Shown here one piece after another: positions 9,467 to 20,096 of a DNA stretch of 64,000 bases; positions within the stretch are counted from its first letter, which is position 1; every line of letters starts with the position of its first letter. The DNA is from Desulfocapsa sp. (lineage in GTDB: Bacteria > Desulfobacterota > Desulfobulbia > Desulfobulbales > Desulfocapsaceae). Made by a program: the position numbers and the translations under genes. The notes under the pieces are model-generated. The model was not told the DNA's origin and made no database searches. It saw nothing but the letters and a program-made list of their open reading frames with translations. The stretch spans positions 1-64,000 of the forward strand of contig VMSP01000121.1 in the NCBI GenBank assembly GCA_013792135.1, read 5' to 3'.

Positions 9467-10516
9467 ATGAAAAAATGGCAAGACATACTAAAGGACTCCA
9501 TAACCAGTCCGGCAGCTTTGAATGAGTATTTCAATGTTAACATTACCCCATTAGATGAGGTAATAGCAACATTTCCCATGCGGATTAATTCCTATTACCT
9601 GAAATTAATCCAGAAGATCGGCGACCCTTTGTGGAAACAGGCTGTCCCGGATGTTGCAGAATTACATGACTCTATCTGTATTGAAGATCCCCTTGCTGAG
9701 GAGAATCTGAGTCCGGTACCCAATCTGGTTCACAAATATCCCGACCGGGTGTTGTTCCTGGTATCCAACCAGTGTGCCATGTATTGCCGATTCTGTACCA
9801 GAAAACGAAAGGTTGGAACGGGGAAGATGGTAATCAACCAAGAGAGCATCCTGGCAGGATTGGACTATATCCGCCATCACCCACAGGTCCGTGAGGTGCT
9901 CCTCTCAGGCGGAGACCCGCTACTCCTGTCGGATTTCCAGATTGAATTTATTCTGCGTGAGCTGCGTTTGATTCCATCTGTAAAGGTGATCCGTATTGGT
10001 ACCAGAGTACCCTGTACTTTGCCCATGCGGATAACCCCGGAGCTGGTAGACATCCTGAAAAAATATCATCCGCTTTACATCAACACCCATTTCAACCATC
10101 CTGCAGAGATTACACCGGAGGCCAGCGCTGCCTGTACCCTTCTGGCCGATGCTGGCATCCCGATGGGATGCCAGACCGTTCTCCTGAAAGGGGTCAACGA
10201 CAGCCCGGAAACCATGCGGGAGCTCTTATTGAAACTCTTGGAAATACGCGTAAAGCCCTACTATCTCTTCCAGACAGATCTTACCCTGGGTACCAATCAT
10301 TTCCGTACACCAACCGTGACAGGGATAAAAATAATGCGCAGCTTGATCGGCCATATTTCGGGACTGGCTGTGCCCACCTTTGCCCTCGACGGCCCAGGCG
10401 GCAAAGGGAAGATCCCACTCACACCGGATTACATTTTGACCAGAGGGGATAAGCTCGTTTTTGAAAATTATCGCGGTGAAATCTGTACCTACCCTGAATC
10501 AGGAGATGGAATCTGA
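9467..10516 (+). CDS. KamA-family radical SAM aminomutase (lysine 2,3-aminomutase-like)
   Basis: CAMYCRFCTRKRKVG (CxxxCxxC), VLLSGGDPLLLSD, HFNHPAEITPEA, LDGPGGKGKIPL. Confidence 0.88.
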   Translation: MKKWQDILKDSITSPAALNEYFNVNITPLDEVIATFPMRINSYYLKLIQKIGDPLWKQAVPDVAELHDSICIEDPLAEENLSPVPNLVHKYPDRVLFLVSNQCAMYCRFCTRKRKVGTGKMVINQESILAGLDYIRHHPQVREVLLSGGDPLLLSDFQIEFILRELRLIPSVKVIRIGTRVPCTLPMRITPELVDILKKYHPLYINTHFNHPAEITPEASAACTLLADAGIPMGCQTVLLKGVNDSPETMRELLLKLLEIRVKPYYLFQTDLTLGTNHFRTPTVTGIKIMRSLIGHISGLAVPTFALDGPGGKGKIPLTPDYILTRGDKLVFENYRGEICTYPESGDGI

Positions 10517-10707
10517 GGGTTTGGCCGTGTACATGTCGATGTTTTAAGTGTTATGTTTTAAATTTTACATTATAATCTTTTATCATGAAACTGCTGACGC
10601 AGGCTCAAGCAAAGTATTTATGGACAGCAGCGCCTGTATCACCTCTCGACACGTGTAAACAATAAGAAAAAGCATTACCTCAAATTTTCAACCTTGTATC
10701 GTGTATC

Positions 10708-12258
10708 ATGCATCCGGAAGATATTCTCAAGACTGTTCTCAGTTCCACTGAACTTCCCACCCTGCCAACTGTCGCCTCGGCGCTCATCTCCTTGACATCA
10801 CGGGAAGACACTACCTTGACGGACATCGCGGATTTGGTTTCAAAAGACATCGCCCTGTCAGCAAAGATTCTCAAGGTATCCAACTCCGCCTTTTACAGCT
10901 TTCCCCAGCAAATCGGTTCAATCAATCAGGCAGTTTCAATCCTCGGCATTAACGCTGTCCGTTCCCTGGTTCTTTCTTTTTCATTTCTTTCCATCAGGAC
11001 TGGGAAAAAAAGCGACCATTTTGATTTTCAAAAATTTTGGGAACGCTCTCTTGCTTCCGCAGTTGCCGCCAGACTGATCTTGGGTAAGGTGAAAGGGGCA
11101 GACACCGAAGAGATCTTCATTTCTGGACTTCTGCAAAACCTTGGTGAGTTAATCTTTGCTAAAACCTTTCCTGATGAATATGAAAAAGTTCTTTGCCAGT
11201 TAGATGAAGAGCAAGGAACAGCTGCAGAAATAGAGAAAAAGCTAATAGGGGTTGATCACTGTTTTATCGGCTATGAAGTAGCAAAAAGTTGGGGTTTTCC
11301 TGAGGTCTTACTGCTCCCAATCCTGTTCCATCATGATCCGCAACAATACGCTGGTCAAAATCTCAAGATCAAGGCAACAACTAATGCCGTATACCTATCT
11401 GATATTCTGATCAATATCCTCACGTCTCACAGCCCGGAAGAGTATCATAAGAAGTTCCAAAAAGAGGCAAAAAAACTGTTCGGACTGAGCGGCGCTGACA
11501 TCAACAGCATCCTCTCCGACCTACATCATCAGCTAGATCAAGCTGCGGCCTATTTTGGCCTGAATATCAAAAACACCAAATCAATCCAGGAGATCCTGCA
11601 AGAGGCCAATATCAAACTCAGCCTGCTCAATCTCAATTACGACCAGATAAATCAACAACTGGTGCAGACCAAGATCAAACTGGAAAATCTCACAGTGGAA
11701 CTCCAGAAAAAAAACAAAATCCTGGACAATCTGGCAAACATTGACGGGTTAACCGAGGTCTATAACCACCGTTATTTTCAGACCAGCCTGGATAAGGAGA
11801 TTAATCGCTCAATCCGTCACCAGACCACGATTTCTCTACTTCTTATTGATATCGATCATTTTAAGAATTTTAATGATACCTACGGTCATCAGGCAGGAGA
11901 TTTTGTGTTGAAAAAATTTTGTGAGATCTTACAGGATAATCTCCGAAAATATGACACCTTGGCTCGTTATGGTGGTGAAGAATTTGCGATCATTCTCCCC
12001 GAGACATCAGAAGAAGATGCCTTACTGGTGGCCGAAAAACTTCGTGCAGCCATTGAAAACGCTACTTTTGTTGACCTGAACCATGAATACCACGTCACAG
12101 CAAGTTTTGGCCTTACCAGCTCCTCCCCTGGCAAAGTTGACAATTTTAACAAGAATAATTTTATCAATCAGTCAGACTTGGCCCTCTATGATGCGAAAAA
12201 AGAGGGCAGGAACCGGGTGGCAGTCTATGGTCCTAAAAAGAAATGGTTTAAATTTTAG
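10708..12258 (+). CDS. HDOD domain plus GGDEF diguanylate cyclase
   Basis: N-terminal HDOD (STELPTLPTVASALISLTSREDTTLTDIADLVSKDIALSAKILKVSNSAFY); C-terminal NIDGLTEVYNHRYF…RYGGEEFAIILPET. Confidence 0.92.
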   Translation: MHPEDILKTVLSSTELPTLPTVASALISLTSREDTTLTDIADLVSKDIALSAKILKVSNSAFYSFPQQIGSINQAVSILGINAVRSLVLSFSFLSIRTGKKSDHFDFQKFWERSLASAVAARLILGKVKGADTEEIFISGLLQNLGELIFAKTFPDEYEKVLCQLDEEQGTAAEIEKKLIGVDHCFIGYEVAKSWGFPEVLLLPILFHHDPQQYAGQNLKIKATTNAVYLSDILINILTSHSPEEYHKKFQKEAKKLFGLSGADINSILSDLHHQLDQAAAYFGLNIKNTKSIQEILQEANIKLSLLNLNYDQINQQLVQTKIKLENLTVELQKKNKILDNLANIDGLTEVYNHRYFQTSLDKEINRSIRHQTTISLLLIDIDHFKNFNDTYGHQAGDFVLKKFCEILQDNLRKYDTLARYGGEEFAIILPETSEEDALLVAEKLRAAIENATFVDLNHEYHVTASFGLTSSSPGKVDNFNKNNFINQSDLALYDAKKEGRNRVAVYGPKKKWFKF

Positions 12259-12261
12259 AAG

Positions 12262-12287
12262 GACTACCGCCACCAAGGTGGATAGTC
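12262..12287. terminator. Hairpin between convergent genes, possible bidirectional terminator
   Basis: GACTA ccg CCAC caag GTGG a TAGTC, lying in the 62-bp gap between convergent ORFs; weak T tract. Confidence 0.4.
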
Positions 12288-12320
12288 AACTCTCTTTTAC
12301 AATATAAACCATCTCACTGC

Positions 12321-14879
12321 TCACATCATATTCTCTGGGTCAACATCAATCCCAATCTTAATATCCCCAACAGCAAAATCCGCCTGACATGTCACCACCT
12401 GGTGACATACGGCATGCAAGTCGTCCTGACATACGCCTTTAAGCAGGACCTGCCAGCGATAGCGATCACGTAGCCTGTCCAATGGTGAAGGCGCCGGGCC
12501 AAGGATCTCCACGGGATGACACATCGATTCTGCGGCCAGGGATTTTGCCAAAATCCGACATTTCGCAGCAATATCTGCTGCTGCCTGACGTACCTCCCGC
12601 TCCCTGCCGCCCTGAATATGGATATTGATCATCCGCAACAGGGGTGGGAAGGCCGGCATCTGCCTGATCGCCATCTCCCGCTCATACATCTCACTGTAAG
12701 CATGGTGCTGAGCCAGTGCGACCGCGTAATGATCCGGTCGCAAGGTCTGGATAATCACCCGTCCTGGGCTGCTGCCCCGCCCTGCCCTACCACTGACCTG
12801 TGACAGCAATTGATATGTCCGCTCTGCCGCCCTGAAATCGGGCATGCTGAGTCCGCCATCGGCCCAAACCACCCCAACCAGAGTCACTTCCGGGAAATCA
12901 TGGCCCTTGGCAATCATCTGGGTGCCGATCAATATATCAATTTCCCGATTATGCATGGCCTTCAGGATATGGAGGAACTTCTTACGATCCGCAGCGGTAT
13001 CAGAGTCAAGGCGGGCAATTCTGGCCTCAGGCAGCAATTCCAAAACTTCCTGTTCAATACGTTCTGTGCCAAACCCCACCGGAACCAGTTTATCTGAGTG
13101 GCAACCTGCACAAAGTAAATTACTGTTCAGAGAAAAACCACAGTAATGACAGACCAGCTGATTTTTACCTTTATGGAAAGTAAGCGAGATATGACAATGC
13201 TTGCACTCGACCGGCTTGCCGCAATCCTGACAAAGATATACTGAGGAAAAGCCCCTTCTGTTTAAAAGAAGAAGGCTCTGTTTTCCCTGAGCCAGTGTCT
13301 CCTGCAAGGCCTGTTGCAATTTTTTACCCAGCGCCTTTCCATAAGCCTTTTGCAATTTGTCACGTAGATCGACAAGAGAGACCGAAGGCAAAGAACGTTC
13401 CTGCACACGCTTGTTCATGGTCAGCAGAGAATATTTCCCCTCCTGTGCATGGTAAAAACTTGTCACCGACGGGGTGGCCGAGCCAAGCAGAACCACCGCA
13501 TCATTAAACCTGGCCCGCAGGATTGCAAGATCACGACCATTATAACGCAGGCCATCATCCTGCTTAAAACCGCTGTCATGTTCTTCATCCACCACAATAA
13601 GCCCAGGATTCTGCAATGGGGCAAAGACTGCGGATCTGGCCCCAATCACAATCTGTGGTCCAGTTATAGGCTGCCTTTTGGATGCCAGGCTCCACTGGTC
13701 AAAGCGTTCACCCGTTGACAAGCCGCTGTGCAGGATCAGCACCCTTTCACCAAAACGGGAGACGAAATGGGCCTCAAGTTGAGTAGCCAGGGCAATCTCA
13801 GGCACCAGAACCAGCACATCACGGCCACTGGCAAGGCTTACTCCAGCAGCCTGCAGATAGACCTCGGTCTTACCACAGCCGGTCACACCATGGAGCAGGA
13901 ATGTTGCAAATTTCTTTTTCTGAATGGCTGGAATCAATACAGAAAGAGCTTGATCCTGCTCCGGAGTAAGGATACCAGGCTTGGGAAACCAGGAGAGCTG
14001 TTCACCATAAGGGTTGCGGAAAACCCGCTGTTCAACCAGGGACACAAGACCCTGTTCCAGAAGAAATGGCAAGGCCTTGGCTGCACCACTGTAGACCTTG
14101 TTCATCTCACGCGCCGGAACAGCTCCATGTGGCTTGCCTCCAGCTAGCAATTGTAGAGAATAAAGGGTCTTGATATGGGAAAAATGAAGGGAAGGGACAA
14201 GCTTTTTTGTCAGCTCTCGTCCAAGGTTTTTGAGTTCATCCCTGGAAGGATCAGAGCTTAAACATAAGGGAAGGGACAAATCACTGGCCAAGAAATAACA
14301 GATCTCATTTTTCTGCCGGGTATCATTACCAATCAATATCTCGCGGATCTCAATGAGGTTTTGTTGCTGCCAGGAATGAATCAGCTTTCGAGACCTCTGT
14401 TGCCCCAGAATCTTCATGGATGCAGCAGCAGAAAGGGACCCGTTTCCCATAAGACGCGGCAGCCAGTTCAATTCCTGCATGCCGTTTTCCTCAGAGATCC
14501 GCGCAAGCTCTCTTCGACCCATTTCAGTCAAAAAAAGCTGTTTTCCACTACGGGGCGCAAGGCCACTAGGTAGGGCCGTTTTAATGACCTCACCCAGTGG
14601 ATAATGATAATATCGGGCAACCCAACGAAAAAAAGGTATCAAATTAACGGGAAAAAGTGGTTCCAGATCAAGAACCTCGATCACTGACCGCAGTTTATAA
14701 CCGACATCCTCCTCAGGAAGCTGCCCAAGAACATACCCGGTCACCCTTCTGTTACCAAGCGGTATCAGAACCCTCTTGCCCACCGGAATTGTCCCGGAGT
14801 CGTCTTCTAAATCATCAGGAAATAAATAGGTAAGCGTCTGCTGCAAGGGAGCAGCAACCGCCACCTCCAACCGAATCAT
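12321..14879 (-). CDS. priA: Primosomal protein N' (replication restart helicase PriA)
   Basis: LLHGVTGCGKTEVYL Walker A, VDEEHD, Zn cysteines CQDCGKPVECKHCHISL…CHYCG…CAGCHSD, QVSGRAGRG. Confidence 0.96.
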   Translation of the reverse strand: MIRLEVAVAAPLQQTLTYLFPDDLEDDSGTIPVGKRVLIPLGNRRVTGYVLGQLPEEDVGYKLRSVIEVLDLEPLFPVNLIPFFRWVARYYHYPLGEVIKTALPSGLAPRSGKQLFLTEMGRRELARISEENGMQELNWLPRLMGNGSLSAAASMKILGQQRSRKLIHSWQQQNLIEIREILIGNDTRQKNEICYFLASDLSLPLCLSSDPSRDELKNLGRELTKKLVPSLHFSHIKTLYSLQLLAGGKPHGAVPAREMNKVYSGAAKALPFLLEQGLVSLVEQRVFRNPYGEQLSWFPKPGILTPEQDQALSVLIPAIQKKKFATFLLHGVTGCGKTEVYLQAAGVSLASGRDVLVLVPEIALATQLEAHFVSRFGERVLILHSGLSTGERFDQWSLASKRQPITGPQIVIGARSAVFAPLQNPGLIVVDEEHDSGFKQDDGLRYNGRDLAILRARFNDAVVLLGSATPSVTSFYHAQEGKYSLLTMNKRVQERSLPSVSLVDLRDKLQKAYGKALGKKLQQALQETLAQGKQSLLLLNRRGFSSVYLCQDCGKPVECKHCHISLTFHKGKNQLVCHYCGFSLNSNLLCAGCHSDKLVPVGFGTERIEQEVLELLPEARIARLDSDTAADRKKFLHILKAMHNREIDILIGTQMIAKGHDFPEVTLVGVVWADGGLSMPDFRAAERTYQLLSQVSGRAGRGSSPGRVIIQTLRPDHYAVALAQHHAYSEMYEREMAIRQMPAFPPLLRMINIHIQGGREREVRQAAADIAAKCRILAKSLAAESMCHPVEILGPAPSPLDRLRDRYRWQVLLKGVCQDDLHAVCHQVVTCQADFAVGDIKIGIDVDPENMM

Positions 14880-15748
14880 AGATTTGCTGCCAACTCCTTG
14901 ATATGGGCCTTCAGTTCAGCGCCTAGTTTACTGTGGATCATGCCATAGGCAAGAATAGCCTTCAGATATCCCATCTTGTCTCCGGCATCAAACCGGGTGC
15001 CGTTGAACTCATAGGCATACATCTCCCGTTTTTTGCCAAGAGCCTGTAAGGCATCAGTCAACTGGATCTCACCACCGTGTCCGGGCGTAGTCTTCTCCAG
15101 GAGGTCAAAGATCTCTGGCATGAGAATATAGCGGCCAATGATTGCCATGTCAGAATCCGTTGTGCCTGGTGCTGGCTTCTCAATCATCCTCTTGACCATG
15201 TGAGTCCGATCGCGCTCAATGGGATCACCCTCGACAATGCCATACTGAAAGGTCTGATCCTCAGGTACTCGCTGTACGGCGACAATGGATTCCTGCACCT
15301 CATCAAAGAGATCAAGCATCTGCTTGGCGCAGGGGGTCTTGCTCAGAACCAGATCATCACCAAGCATAACCATAAACGGCTCGTTGCCCACTACATGCCG
15401 GGCGGTCCAGATGGCATGTCCGAGCCCCAGAGGCTTCTTCTGACGAACAGAGATCAGGTCAATGAGATTGGAGATATTGTTCAGCTCTTCTCCCAGTACG
15501 ATCTTCTTTTTTTCCTTCAACACGCAATCAAGCTGAAAATCATAATCAAAATGATTTTCAATGGCGGATTTACCAGCGCTGGTGACAAAGATAACCTGCT
15601 CAATACCTGAGGCCACGGCTTCCTCGACGATATATTGAATGGTCGGTCGATCCACAATAGTGAGCATCTCCTTGGGAATGGCCTTAGTGGCGGGTAAGAA
15701 TCTGGTTCCCAGGCCAGCCACCGGAATCACTGCTTTTCGTACCTTCAT
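14876..15748 (-). CDS. galU: UTP-glucose-1-phosphate uridylyltransferase
   Basis: VRKAVIPVAGLGTRFLPATKAIPKEMLTIVDRPTIQYIVEEA; ATGA overlap with priA. Confidence 0.95.
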   Translation of the reverse strand: MKVRKAVIPVAGLGTRFLPATKAIPKEMLTIVDRPTIQYIVEEAVASGIEQVIFVTSAGKSAIENHFDYDFQLDCVLKEKKKIVLGEELNNISNLIDLISVRQKKPLGLGHAIWTARHVVGNEPFMVMLGDDLVLSKTPCAKQMLDLFDEVQESIVAVQRVPEDQTFQYGIVEGDPIERDRTHMVKRMIEKPAPGTTDSDMAIIGRYILMPEIFDLLEKTTPGHGGEIQLTDALQALGKKREMYAYEFNGTRFDAGDKMGYLKAILAYGMIHSKLGAELKAHIKELAANL

Positions 15749-15879
15749 CTGACGTTCTCCTCTTTCAGGCTGAGAGATGACATGTTATAAATAATAATTA
15801 AAGTTATTCAGGCTGTAGGTTGATATTCAGCTGATCATTTACCATATACCATAGAATCAAAAGATCAACCATTCCTTCC

Positions 15880-18800
15880 ATGACAATTCATTCCTCGGAT
15901 ATCCTGCCCATCCTGAATCACAAGATCGAGATACAGGAGGCCATGCAGGGCCATCAGACCATCATTATTGCCGGTGATACCGGTTCTGGAAAAACCACAC
16001 AGCTCCCGCAGTTCTGTCTGGAGCTGGATCCGGCGGGGAAAAAGCTCATCGGTTGCACCCAGCCGCGTCGAGTAGCCGCCGTCTCGGTTGCGGAACGGGT
16101 CAGCGAGGAGTTGGAAGAAAACAGCAGAGATGGCGGACTTGTTGGCTACAAGATTCGCTTTCACGATCAGACCAGTGCGGATACCCGGATCAAATTTATG
16201 ACCGACGGGGTGCTGCTGGCGGAGACCAGAAACGATCCACTGCTCCGCAAATATGGGGTGATTATCATTGACGAGGCCCATGAGCGGAGCCTGAACATCG
16301 ATTTCCTCCTTGGTTTTCTTAAAAACCTGCTGCCTAAACGTCCCGATCTTAAACTGATTATCACCAGCGCTACCATCGATACTACGGTCTTTTCCCGGCA
16401 TTTTGACCATGCCCCGGTCCTCTCGATAGCCGGCAGAACCTACCCGGTTGAGCTTCGTTACTCCCCCAGAGAAGACGACCTCCTGACCGCAAAAGAGACT
16501 CAGGTTGACTATATCGATCATTGCGTGCAGACTGTGCTAGAGCTCCACCTGCACGACAGGCCGCGCGACACTCTGATCTTTCTGCCAACAGAGCGCGATA
16601 TCCGCACCTGTTGCACCCTTCTTGGCAAAAAGTTTCCCGATGCAGTCATTCTGCCCATGTTTGGCCGCCTTCAAGGGACGGATCAGCGCCGGATCTTCCA
16701 GCAATACAAACAGTGCAAGATTGTGGTGGCCACCAATGTCGCCGAGACTTCCATTACCGTGCCGGGAATCCGCTACGTGGTGGATGCGGGACTTGCCAGG
16801 ATCTCTCAGTACAATGTCCGGGCCAAGACCATCAGTCTGCCCATCACCAGAATATCAAGGGCAAGTTGCGACCAGCGCAAGGGAAGATGCGGACGAATTG
16901 GCCCCGGCATCTGCGTCCGTCTGTTTTCTGAAGAAGATTACCTGAGCCGGGAGGAGTTCACCCTGCCGGAGATCAAACGGGCCAACCTAGCCGAAGTCAT
17001 CCTCCAGATGATTGCCTTCAATCTGGGTTCTCCCCATTCCTTCCCCTTTGTGGAGCCACCGCACAGCAATGCCATCCGCGATGGCTACAAACTCCTGACT
17101 GAACTTGGGGCTATCGATGAGAAAGGGAAATTGACCGACCATGGCCGGATCATGGCCACCCTGCCCATTGACCCCTGCATTGCCCGGATCATTCTTGCAG
17201 CTCAGGAAAACAACTGCCTGCGTGAGATCAAGGTTATCGCCACGGCCCTTGCCATTCCTGACCCTCGGGTCAGACTTGCTGATCGAGAGCAGGAGGCTGA
17301 TGCAGCTCACCATCATTTTTCCCATGCCGATTCCGACTTCCTCTCTCTGCTTCATATCTGGGACCTCTTCCATGATGTCCAGATCCAAACCAAATCTTGG
17401 AGTCGTCTGAAAAAATTCTGCACCAGCCACTTCCTTTCCTTCCAGCGGATGCGCGAATGGCTGGATCTCCATGAACAACTTGAGCGGATACTTGTACGGC
17501 ACCCTGGATTCAACGACAACACCACGCCCGCTTCCTACGCAGCCATTCACCAATCTCTCTGCACCGGTTTTCTGCGTAATATCGCTATGAAACAAAAAGA
17601 CAGGATCTATCTGGGAGGCGGGGGAAGCGAGGTCATGATCTTTCCCGGATCACACCTGTTTCAAAAAAAAGATGGCAAGCATGAACAGTCGAATATTGCA
17701 GGAGCCAGAGATGCAGGAAAAAGAGGCGTGGAAGGCAAGAGCAGCCAATGGATCATGGCCGCCTCGTTCATGGAAACCACCCGACTCTACGCCATGACTG
17801 TGGCTGCCATTGATCAGGAATGGTTGGAATCCCTTGGGGGAAATCTTTGCAAACGCTCCTGGTCGGGTCCACGCTGGCATAAAAAGTCAGGGCAGGTCAT
17901 TGCGGACGAAAAAGTTACTCTCTTTGGCCTGGTCATTGTAGCAGGCCGCAAAATTAACTACGGAAGGATCGATACAAAGAACCAGAAAGAGGCCCGACAG
18001 ATCTTCATCCAATCGGCCCTGATGGGCGGCGAGCTGGATGGCCCCTTCCCTTTTCTCCAAAAAAATCTGAATCTGCTTGAGGAGTGGCAGGCCACTGAAG
18101 ACCGATTAAGAAAACGGGATATCATGGTTGATGACCGGGCGCTTTATGGATTTTATGAACAAAGGATTCCAGCTCATGTCTATGACAGATTCACCCTGAA
18201 CCGTTTTCTGCAGAGACAGAAAGACAAACAGGTTTTGGTGATGACCGAGGCGGACGTCCTGAACCGTCGACCGGAAGACCTGGAACTCAGCGATTTTCCA
18301 CCCCTGCTCACTGTCGGTTCCATGCAGTTCAGGCTGGAATATCATTTTGCGCCGGGCAGCGAAGATGACGGGGTGACGGTACGGATCCCCCTGGATATGA
18401 TCGATACCTTGCAGGAGCCTTTTTTTGAGTGGCTGGTACCCGGACTGCTCAAGGAAAAGATAACCCTTCTGCTCAAGGGACTACCCAAAAATATCCGTAA
18501 GTTCCTGATCCCCTTAAGCGGCACTGTTGATTTGTTACTGGACGATCTGGACATGTACAAGGGCTCCCTCCATCAGGCCATGGAACGCTCCATCCTCAAG
18601 TCTTTCCGTAGAACGATCAATCGTAGCGACTGGCCAACCGAGCTGCCGCCTCACCTTTGCATGCGTTTTCTCCTCTTTAACCAGTCAGCAAAAGTAGTGG
18701 CCATGGGAAGATCTCTTTCCGCACTGCGAGAAGGACGCCATCAGCCTCAAATGAATGCCTCCCTGGCCCGCCTGAGCGATAAGGACCAGAAGACTAGAAA

Positions 18801-19725
18801 GCTATGGGAAGAACGATTCTGCACCACCTGGGATTTTGCCGGCCTACCGATCTCGCTCCCCTTGCTGAGTCCCCAACAGGAGATATGCGGCTCCCTCTTC
18901 CCGGCCCTGAAACCTGTCAGGGACCGTGGCGGGGTCGTGATAGAATTTATGGGCAGCAAGAAGCAGGCCGCCCTTCAGAACAGGGAAGGCCTAAACTTCC
19001 TTTATCAACTCCAGGTGGCAGAACAGTACAAGGCCCTGAAAAAATACTGCACCTCCAGTCTGTCCGGTCCTTCATCCTCCTGGCTCATCCGGGGACTCGG
19101 GGAACGAGCCAAGGTGGTCACAACCGTCCTCTCTTTTATCCTGAGTTCATTTTACGACACTGCATCCGGGGCCATTCCTGACAGAAAAGATTTCCTGGAA
19201 GCCGTGGCCAATGTAAAAAAACAGGATTTTTATGGTGCGGGAAGAATAATCTGTGACACCATCATGGCCACCCTCAGACAACGCAGTGAGGTCAGCGCCC
19301 ATATCCAGCGTTTTGGTGAACTGGCCAGGAAAACCCATGCTTTCGTCCAGGAACGATACGACGAATATGAAAGACTGCTGGAGGAAATTTTACCCCTGGA
19401 TTTCCTGGAAATCAAAGAGCTGAAAGAGATGCAACAATGCACCATGGACATGAAGGCGCTCATTATTCGAATTGAACGGGCCTATGTAGATCCGGCAAAA
19501 GATATGATCAAGGCCGAGCAACTCAAGCCCCACCTGCACAATTTGCAAATCCTCCGCCAAAGGGAAAAAGACCTGTCGGCTGAATGCCTGCATGAACTAA
19601 AAAAATACCAGGAGATGATCAACCAGTTCCGAATCACCCTGTTTGCCCCGGAAATCCAGGGAGGGGTCCAGGTCTCATCGAAAAAACTTAGCGGGCAGTG
19701 GCAGGAGACTTGCAAATATTGCTGA
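15880..19725 (+). CDS. hrpA: ATP-dependent RNA helicase HrpA
   Basis: 1281 aa; IIAGDTGSGKTTQLPQFCLE, DEAHERSLNIDFLLG, ITSATIDTTVFSRHF, QRKGRCGRIGPG, long C-terminal extension. Confidence 0.95.
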   Translation: MTIHSSDILPILNHKIEIQEAMQGHQTIIIAGDTGSGKTTQLPQFCLELDPAGKKLIGCTQPRRVAAVSVAERVSEELEENSRDGGLVGYKIRFHDQTSADTRIKFMTDGVLLAETRNDPLLRKYGVIIIDEAHERSLNIDFLLGFLKNLLPKRPDLKLIITSATIDTTVFSRHFDHAPVLSIAGRTYPVELRYSPREDDLLTAKETQVDYIDHCVQTVLELHLHDRPRDTLIFLPTERDIRTCCTLLGKKFPDAVILPMFGRLQGTDQRRIFQQYKQCKIVVATNVAETSITVPGIRYVVDAGLARISQYNVRAKTISLPITRISRASCDQRKGRCGRIGPGICVRLFSEEDYLSREEFTLPEIKRANLAEVILQMIAFNLGSPHSFPFVEPPHSNAIRDGYKLLTELGAIDEKGKLTDHGRIMATLPIDPCIARIILAAQENNCLREIKVIATALAIPDPRVRLADREQEADAAHHHFSHADSDFLSLLHIWDLFHDVQIQTKSWSRLKKFCTSHFLSFQRMREWLDLHEQLERILVRHPGFNDNTTPASYAAIHQSLCTGFLRNIAMKQKDRIYLGGGGSEVMIFPGSHLFQKKDGKHEQSNIAGARDAGKRGVEGKSSQWIMAASFMETTRLYAMTVAAIDQEWLESLGGNLCKRSWSGPRWHKKSGQVIADEKVTLFGLVIVAGRKINYGRIDTKNQKEARQIFIQSALMGGELDGPFPFLQKNLNLLEEWQATEDRLRKRDIMVDDRALYGFYEQRIPAHVYDRFTLNRFLQRQKDKQVLVMTEADVLNRRPEDLELSDFPPLLTVGSMQFRLEYHFAPGSEDDGVTVRIPLDMIDTLQEPFFEWLVPGLLKEKITLLLKGLPKNIRKFLIPLSGTVDLLLDDLDMYKGSLHQAMERSILKSFRRTINRSDWPTELPPHLCMRFLLFNQSAKVVAMGRSLSALREGRHQPQMNASLARLSDKDQKTRKLWEERFCTTWDFAGLPISLPLLSPQQEICGSLFPALKPVRDRGGVVIEFMGSKKQAALQNREGLNFLYQLQVAEQYKALKKYCTSSLSGPSSSWLIRGLGERAKVVTTVLSFILSSFYDTASGAIPDRKDFLEAVANVKKQDFYGAGRIICDTIMATLRQRSEVSAHIQRFGELARKTHAFVQERYDEYERLLEEILPLDFLEIKELKEMQQCTMDMKALIIRIERAYVDPAKDMIKAEQLKPHLHNLQILRQREKDLSAECLHELKKYQEMINQFRITLFAPEIQGGVQVSSKKLSGQWQETCKYC

Positions 19726-19930
19726 CATCGACAGGAGAAATTACACAATTTTCCCTTACCATTGTTTCTATAGCCTCTGTTTTTCCATCGATCATTTCCG
19801 CAGTTTTTCCTTGCAAACATCCGCCTGCTTCATAACAGGTTTATAATATATGGCTTATGTGTAGGAGCTTAGATCGGATCTGACAGCTAGGGCGAAAGCC
19901 GCCACATTTAATCTGACATTCATTTATACA

Positions 19931-19982
19931 GTAAGGTTAACCCAAGGACAGTTGGATAAAATCAGACATTCGATGTGGCAAT
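19931..19982 (+). repeat. Dispersed intergenic repeat, copy A
   Basis: gtaaggttaacccaaggacagttggataaaatcagacattcgatgtggcaat; ungapped alignment to copies at 21299 and 26229. Confidence 0.85.
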
Positions 19983-20096
19983 ATGAGGTAGGTCGTCTAT
20001 AGTGGACACTAAAATCAATTTGCCATCAGTCCTCTGCTGAATGGCTCAGCAAATTCTCAAATATTTTGAGGTAACTCTTCCCTTTTCATTCGTCGC

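Noticed and set aside
15865-16521. 218-aa minus ORF over hrpA and other antisense ORFs (e.g. 939-1358, 16987-17595, 39580-40209)
   Set aside because: They lie opposite strongly recognised genes and show no family motif.
19998-20014. tatagtggacactaaaa, similar to some IS3-family ends
   Set aside because: Too short, with no transposase or second end nearby; kept only as a hint for the repeat-bracketed segment.
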